64,000 nucleotides of DNA from an uncultured Halomonas sp. (lineage in GTDB: Bacteria; Pseudomonadota; Gammaproteobacteria; Pseudomonadales; Halomonadaceae). The notes under the pieces were generated by a model. The model was not told the DNA's origin. It saw only the letters and a list, made by a program, of their open reading frames with translations, and searched no databases. The stretch covers positions 248,001 to 312,000 of the forward strand of contig NZ_CAMPKE010000001.1 in the NCBI RefSeq assembly GCF_946887195.1, read 5' to 3'. Numbering within the stretch: the first letter of the stretch is position 1; the number at the start of each line of letters is the position of its first letter. Positions 61,159 through 64,000 of this stretch are shown here, piece after piece. The translations under genes and the position numbers were made by a program.

Positions 61159-62514
61159 TTACCGAAGCGCAGAGTGCTTCCCGGTCTCCACCGGCTCGTC
61201 CTCGTCATCGACAGTGATGCCCGGATAGGCAAAATCGAACTCGAGCTGGTGTGGCTCATGGCGCGGGTCGAGTTCATTGATGTAATGCGAGGTCTCGATG
61301 ATCGGCAGCGGCGCGTAGGGTTCCTGCTCGACCTCCCTCTCGATACCGATTTTCCGTCTGCGACGCCACAGCAGATACAGCATGATGTAAATCGCCAGCG
61401 ACAGGGCTGCCCCGCCCAGAAACAGCCACAGCCCTTCGGGGCCGAAGGCCTGCATGACCAACGATGCACTGAACGGACCGATAATCGAACCGATCCCGTA
61501 CCAGATCATCAGTTTGGCGTTGGCCGCAATGATCTCCTCCGGCTGCAGCCAGTCGTTGGTATGCGCCAGACTCAGCGAATACAGCGTATGCAGCATGGCG
61601 GTATGCAGACAGGCTACCGCCAGTAGCGCCAGGTAGCTGTAACCGGCCGCCACCGAAATGAAGGCGCCGGTAACCGCCATTACCGCCGCCATGCATAAAA
61701 TGACCTTGCGTCGATCGATACGATCCGAGACGCGTCCCAGCGTCCATTGGGCCACCAACGCCACCATCGTGGTGATGGCCATGAATTGCGCGGTCTGCTG
61801 CGTGGTGAGACCGATCTCCTGGCCGTAGAAGGGGGTCATGGCGAAGAACGCCTGCGCCATCAACCCGCCGGTGAACGCGCCAACCAAGCCGACCGGGGCT
61901 CGCTTATACAGCTCACGCAACTTGATCTTGTGGGCGACATCGTGATCCGAGCGCGACGGGCCATGAATCCGGTAGATCGACAACGGCACCAGCGACAGCG
62001 CAAACAGCATGCCAGCCACCGAGAACAGCACCGCGGTCGCCGGGTCGGCCAGGTTGAGCATCCACTGCCCACCGGCCAGCGACAGCGTGGAAATGACCAG
62101 ATACCAGCCCAGCACCTTACCGCGGTTATCGTTGGTCGATTCACCCGAGACCCAGGACTCCATCACCATCAACAGCCCCGCGGTGGCCGCACCGCCCACC
62201 ACTCGCCAGACCAGCCAGGCCCAGGGGTTGATCCAGATGCCATGCAACATGGCGGTTACCGCCAACATCGCGGCACAGGCGGCGAATACACGGATATGCC
62301 CCACCGTACGGATGCGCTTCTCGATGAAGAAACTGCCCAGCACGAAGCCCAGCGAGAAACTCGACATCAGCAGACCCGCCATCTGCGAAGGAAATCCTTC
62401 CAGCGACATGCGCACACCGAGCAGGGTCATGATCAGGCCATGTCCCAGCAAGAAGCTGATTTCACAGACAAACAGAATCGGCAGAGTCGCCGGCAGGCTG
62501 CGCAGCAGCACCAT
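61159..62514 (-). CDS. MFS transporter (YcaD-like)
   Basis: The 451-residue major facilitator has about 12 hydrophobic segments (residues about 8-395), with LLMSSFSLGFVLGSFFIEKR after TM2 and GRVSDRIDRRKVILCMAAV (the family loop 8-9 motif). An acidic soluble tail of about 60 residues (EREVEQEPYAPLPIIETSHY...) ends the protein. YcaD-type proteins have no agreed substrate. The start follows GGAGGTAA. It converges with the DUF1338-like gene with 16 bp between stops. Confidence 0.85.
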   Translation of the reverse strand: MVLLRSLPATLPILFVCEISFLLGHGLIMTLLGVRMSLEGFPSQMAGLLMSSFSLGFVLGSFFIEKRIRTVGHIRVFAACAAMLAVTAMLHGIWINPWAWLVWRVVGGAATAGLLMVMESWVSGESTNDNRGKVLGWYLVISTLSLAGGQWMLNLADPATAVLFSVAGMLFALSLVPLSIYRIHGPSRSDHDVAHKIKLRELYKRAPVGLVGAFTGGLMAQAFFAMTPFYGQEIGLTTQQTAQFMAITTMVALVAQWTLGRVSDRIDRRKVILCMAAVMAVTGAFISVAAGYSYLALLAVACLHTAMLHTLYSLSLAHTNDWLQPEEIIAANAKLMIWYGIGSIIGPFSASLVMQAFGPEGLWLFLGGAALSLAIYIMLYLLWRRRRKIGIEREVEQEPYAPLPIIETSHYINELDPRHEPHQLEFDFAYPGITVDDEDEPVETGKHSALR

Positions 62515-62935
62515 TTACCTCCAAAGCGGCATTACAAAACGGGGTGACACAGGAGCCGCAGGCTCCGGCAGTGTGCGTGGATTCTACCGTTCGCGGCGCG
62601 CGGAACCAACGCCAAACCCCTTGGCATGTGACGCCATCGAGGTTATTCACAGAAACTGTGGATAAGGCTGTGCAAGGGCGCTGCATACTCCGTCGCAGCG
62701 GCGTAGCCATGTCGCGCTTTCACGAAACGGTCAGTTTTTCGTCACCTCGAGGGTCGCCGTGACAAGCCACCGGCAGTTAGTTTTAAATGGAGCCGTTGTG
62801 CGACGCACCAATGGGCCGTGGCTCATCAATGCCTATGCTATCGTGGCGCGACGCCAGGCCACCGATGCCGGTCGGGAGAGTTAGAGCCGGATCGCCGCAA
62901 CACCGCCGTACCGGACAATAAAAAGGAGCGAATGA
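62515..62935. other. Intergenic region between the divergent MFS and aacS genes
   Basis: These 421 bp hold the two promoters. The notable element is an inverted pair of DnaA boxes (62643-62665). A short palindrome GTCAC-N13-GTGAC occurs near 62740-62762 and an AT patch TTAGTTTTAAATGG near 62779. No ORF with a plausible start and no RNA gene were recognised. Confidence 0.6.
62643..62665. promoter_or_regulatory. Two consensus DnaA boxes in inverted orientation
   Basis: TTATTCACA (62643-62651, plus strand) and TGTGGATAA (62657-62665, which is TTATCCACA on the minus strand) both fit TTATNCACA exactly and are separated by 5 bp. They lie 128 bp upstream of the MFS start. They could bind DnaA as a regulatory or titration site; dnaA and gidA are not nearby, so this is not evidently oriC. 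Confidence 0.6.
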
Positions 62936-64000
62936 ATGTCCACACCACTTTGGCAGCCGTCTCAGGCTGCGCTCGAAGCCACCCAAATCCACGCTCTGAT
63001 GCAGCGCATCAATCGCGAATACGCTACCGAACTCGCCGACTATGCCGACCTGCATGCCTGGAGCGTCGATCATCTGGAGGACTTCTGGTCGCTGGTGTGG
63101 GACGAAGGCGGTGTGATCGCCGAACGGCGTGGCGACAGCGTACTCGAGCACCCCGAGGCCATGCCCGGTGCACGCTGGTTCCCCGAAGCGCGCCTCAATT
63201 TCGCCGCCAACCTGCTGCGTCGCCGCGATACCCACCCGGCACTGGTCGTGTGCGACGAACGCGGGCGCCGCAAATCCATCGGCTACGCCGAGCTCTACAC
63301 CCAGGTCGCCAAGCTGGCCCACGCCCTGCGCGGCAGCGGCGTGAGTGCCGGTGACCGTGTCGCCGGCTTCTTGCCCAACAGTGAACATGCGGTAATCGGC
63401 ATGCTAGCCGCGGCCAGCATCGGCGCGGTGTGGTCGTCCTGCTCGCCGGATTTCGGCTTCAATGGCGTGCTCGATCGTTTCGGTCAGATCGAGCCCAAGG
63501 TATTGATCGCCACCGACGGCTACACCTGGAACGGCAAACCCATCGATACCCGCGAGCGGGTCGCCAAGATCAGCGAGGCCATCGATTCACTCCAGCAGGT
63601 CGTGATCTTCCCTTTCCTGCATGACGACGTCACCTCGCTGGATGGCATCGTCAACGGCATCGCCTGGCACGACTACTTGGACAACCCCGCCAGCGAGATC
63701 GATTTCGCCTCGCAGCCCTTCGATCATCCGCTATACATTCTCTACTCATCGGGCACCACCGGCGCCCCCAAATGCATCGTCCATTCCGCCGGCGGGACAC
63801 TCCTGCAGCATCTCAAGGAACATCGCCTGCATACCGATCTCGACGATGACGATGTGCTGTTCTACTACACCACCTGCGGTTGGATGATGTGGAACTGGCT
63901 GGTCTCGGGGCTGGCCAGCGGCGCGACACTGGTGCTGTTCGATGGCTCGCCCTTCGCGCCGACATCCAGCGTGCTCTGGGAGATCGCCGCACGCGAGGGC
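62936..64000 (+). CDS. aacS: Acetoacetyl-CoA synthetase, N-terminal part (cut by window edge)
   Basis: AacS activates acetoacetate to acetoacetyl-CoA, feeding it to central metabolism or polyhydroxybutyrate synthesis. The visible 355 codons form an ANL-superfamily adenylation domain: [20 protein letters not shown] at the start, [20 protein letters not shown] (the AacS-type pattern), and the P-loop [40 protein letters not shown] follows. Two ATGs are possible; 62936 ([10 protein letters not shown]) is in the conserved frame and sits about 6 bases behind AAGGAG. The C-terminal domain is beyond the window. Confidence 0.93.
   Translation, partial: MSTPLWQPSQAALEATQIHALMQRINREYATELADYADLHAWSVDHLEDFWSLVWDEGGVIAERRGDSVLEHPEAMPGARWFPEARLNFAANLLRRRDTHPALVVCDERGRRKSIGYAELYTQVAKLAHALRGSGVSAGDRVAGFLPNSEHAVIGMLAAASIGAVWSSCSPDFGFNGVLDRFGQIEPKVLIATDGYTWNGKPIDTRERVAKISEAIDSLQQVVIFPFLHDDVTSLDGIVNGIAWHDYLDNPASEIDFASQPFDHPLYILYSSGTTGAPKCIVHSAGGTLLQHLKEHRLHTDLDDDDVLFYYTTCGWMMWNWLVSGLASGATLVLFDGSPFAPTSSVLWEIAAREG

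Noticed and set aside
62643..62665. Chromosomal replication origin
   Set aside because: Only two DnaA boxes and no AT-rich unwinding element or dnaA/gidA/rpmH neighbours are present.

Overview
The window is a GC-rich gammaproteobacterial chromosome segment. Gene content and order (tamAB, sodB, mtaD-ubiG-mupP, aspS-ruvCAB-ybgC-tolQRAB-pal-cpoB, livKHMGF, uvrB, ygfZ, prfC, regBA, bdhA, aacS) and the acidic proteins fit a moderately halophilic member of the Halomonadaceae (Halomonas/Chromohalobacter/Salinicola type). This placement is an inference from synteny and protein character; no rRNA is present. I saw no tRNA, rRNA, CRISPR array, integrase or transposase.

Layout. 1-5.0 kb: tamB (cut by the window edge) and tamA, a membrane-anchored coiled-coil protein, and sodB. 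5.1-7.3 kb: a galU operon with an unusual UDP-glucose dehydrogenase homologue lacking the catalytic cysteine. 7.5-10.3 kb: mtaD-ubiG-mupP with overlapping ends. 10.3-20.9 kb: a long minus-strand cluster fmdB-aspS-ruvC-ruvA-ruvB-ybgC-tolQ-tolR-tolA-tolB-pal-cpoB-yciK, joining translation, Holliday-junction processing and envelope constriction. 21-26.6 kb: a hydroxyacid dehydrogenase, a ribokinase-like gene plus nucleoside hydrolase (nucleoside salvage), acylphosphatase, a YihY/BrkB membrane protein and a fused NMN adenylyltransferase-Nudix protein.

26.6-36.5 kb is the accessory core of the window: an orphan type VI secretion island with vgrG, a 1113-residue VasX-like membrane-active effector, and four tandem paralogues of a two-helix membrane protein that I infer to be immunity proteins. 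The four start codons are spaced exactly 1087 bp apart. Every immunity gene is preceded by the last ten codons of the effector. Between the paralogues this remnant forms a 12-codon mini-ORF that overlaps the stop of one gene and the start of the next. The copies are mosaic: long identical blocks surround a variable, AT-rich transmembrane cassette. No other T6SS genes are present.

36.6-47.8 kb: a HypT-like LysR regulator, cardiolipin synthase, class I fumarase, a PoxB-like thiamine-diphosphate enzyme and a complete branched-chain amino acid ABC transporter. 48-55 kb: uvrB, an OsmC-like protein, a small protein, ygfZ, a TatD-family hydrolase, mscL with a C-terminal zinc-ribbon-like tail, and prfC. 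55.2-64 kb: two small ORFs behind a promoter carrying a SlyA-like palindrome, a RegB/RegA redox two-component system, 3-hydroxybutyrate dehydrogenase, an HybE-like protein with no hydrogenase nearby, an inositol monophosphatase-family enzyme, grxA, a degenerate DUF1338-like protein, an MFS transporter, a pair of inverted DnaA boxes, and the first 355 codons of acetoacetyl-CoA synthetase. bdhA and aacS together point to ketone-body/polyhydroxybutyrate metabolism.
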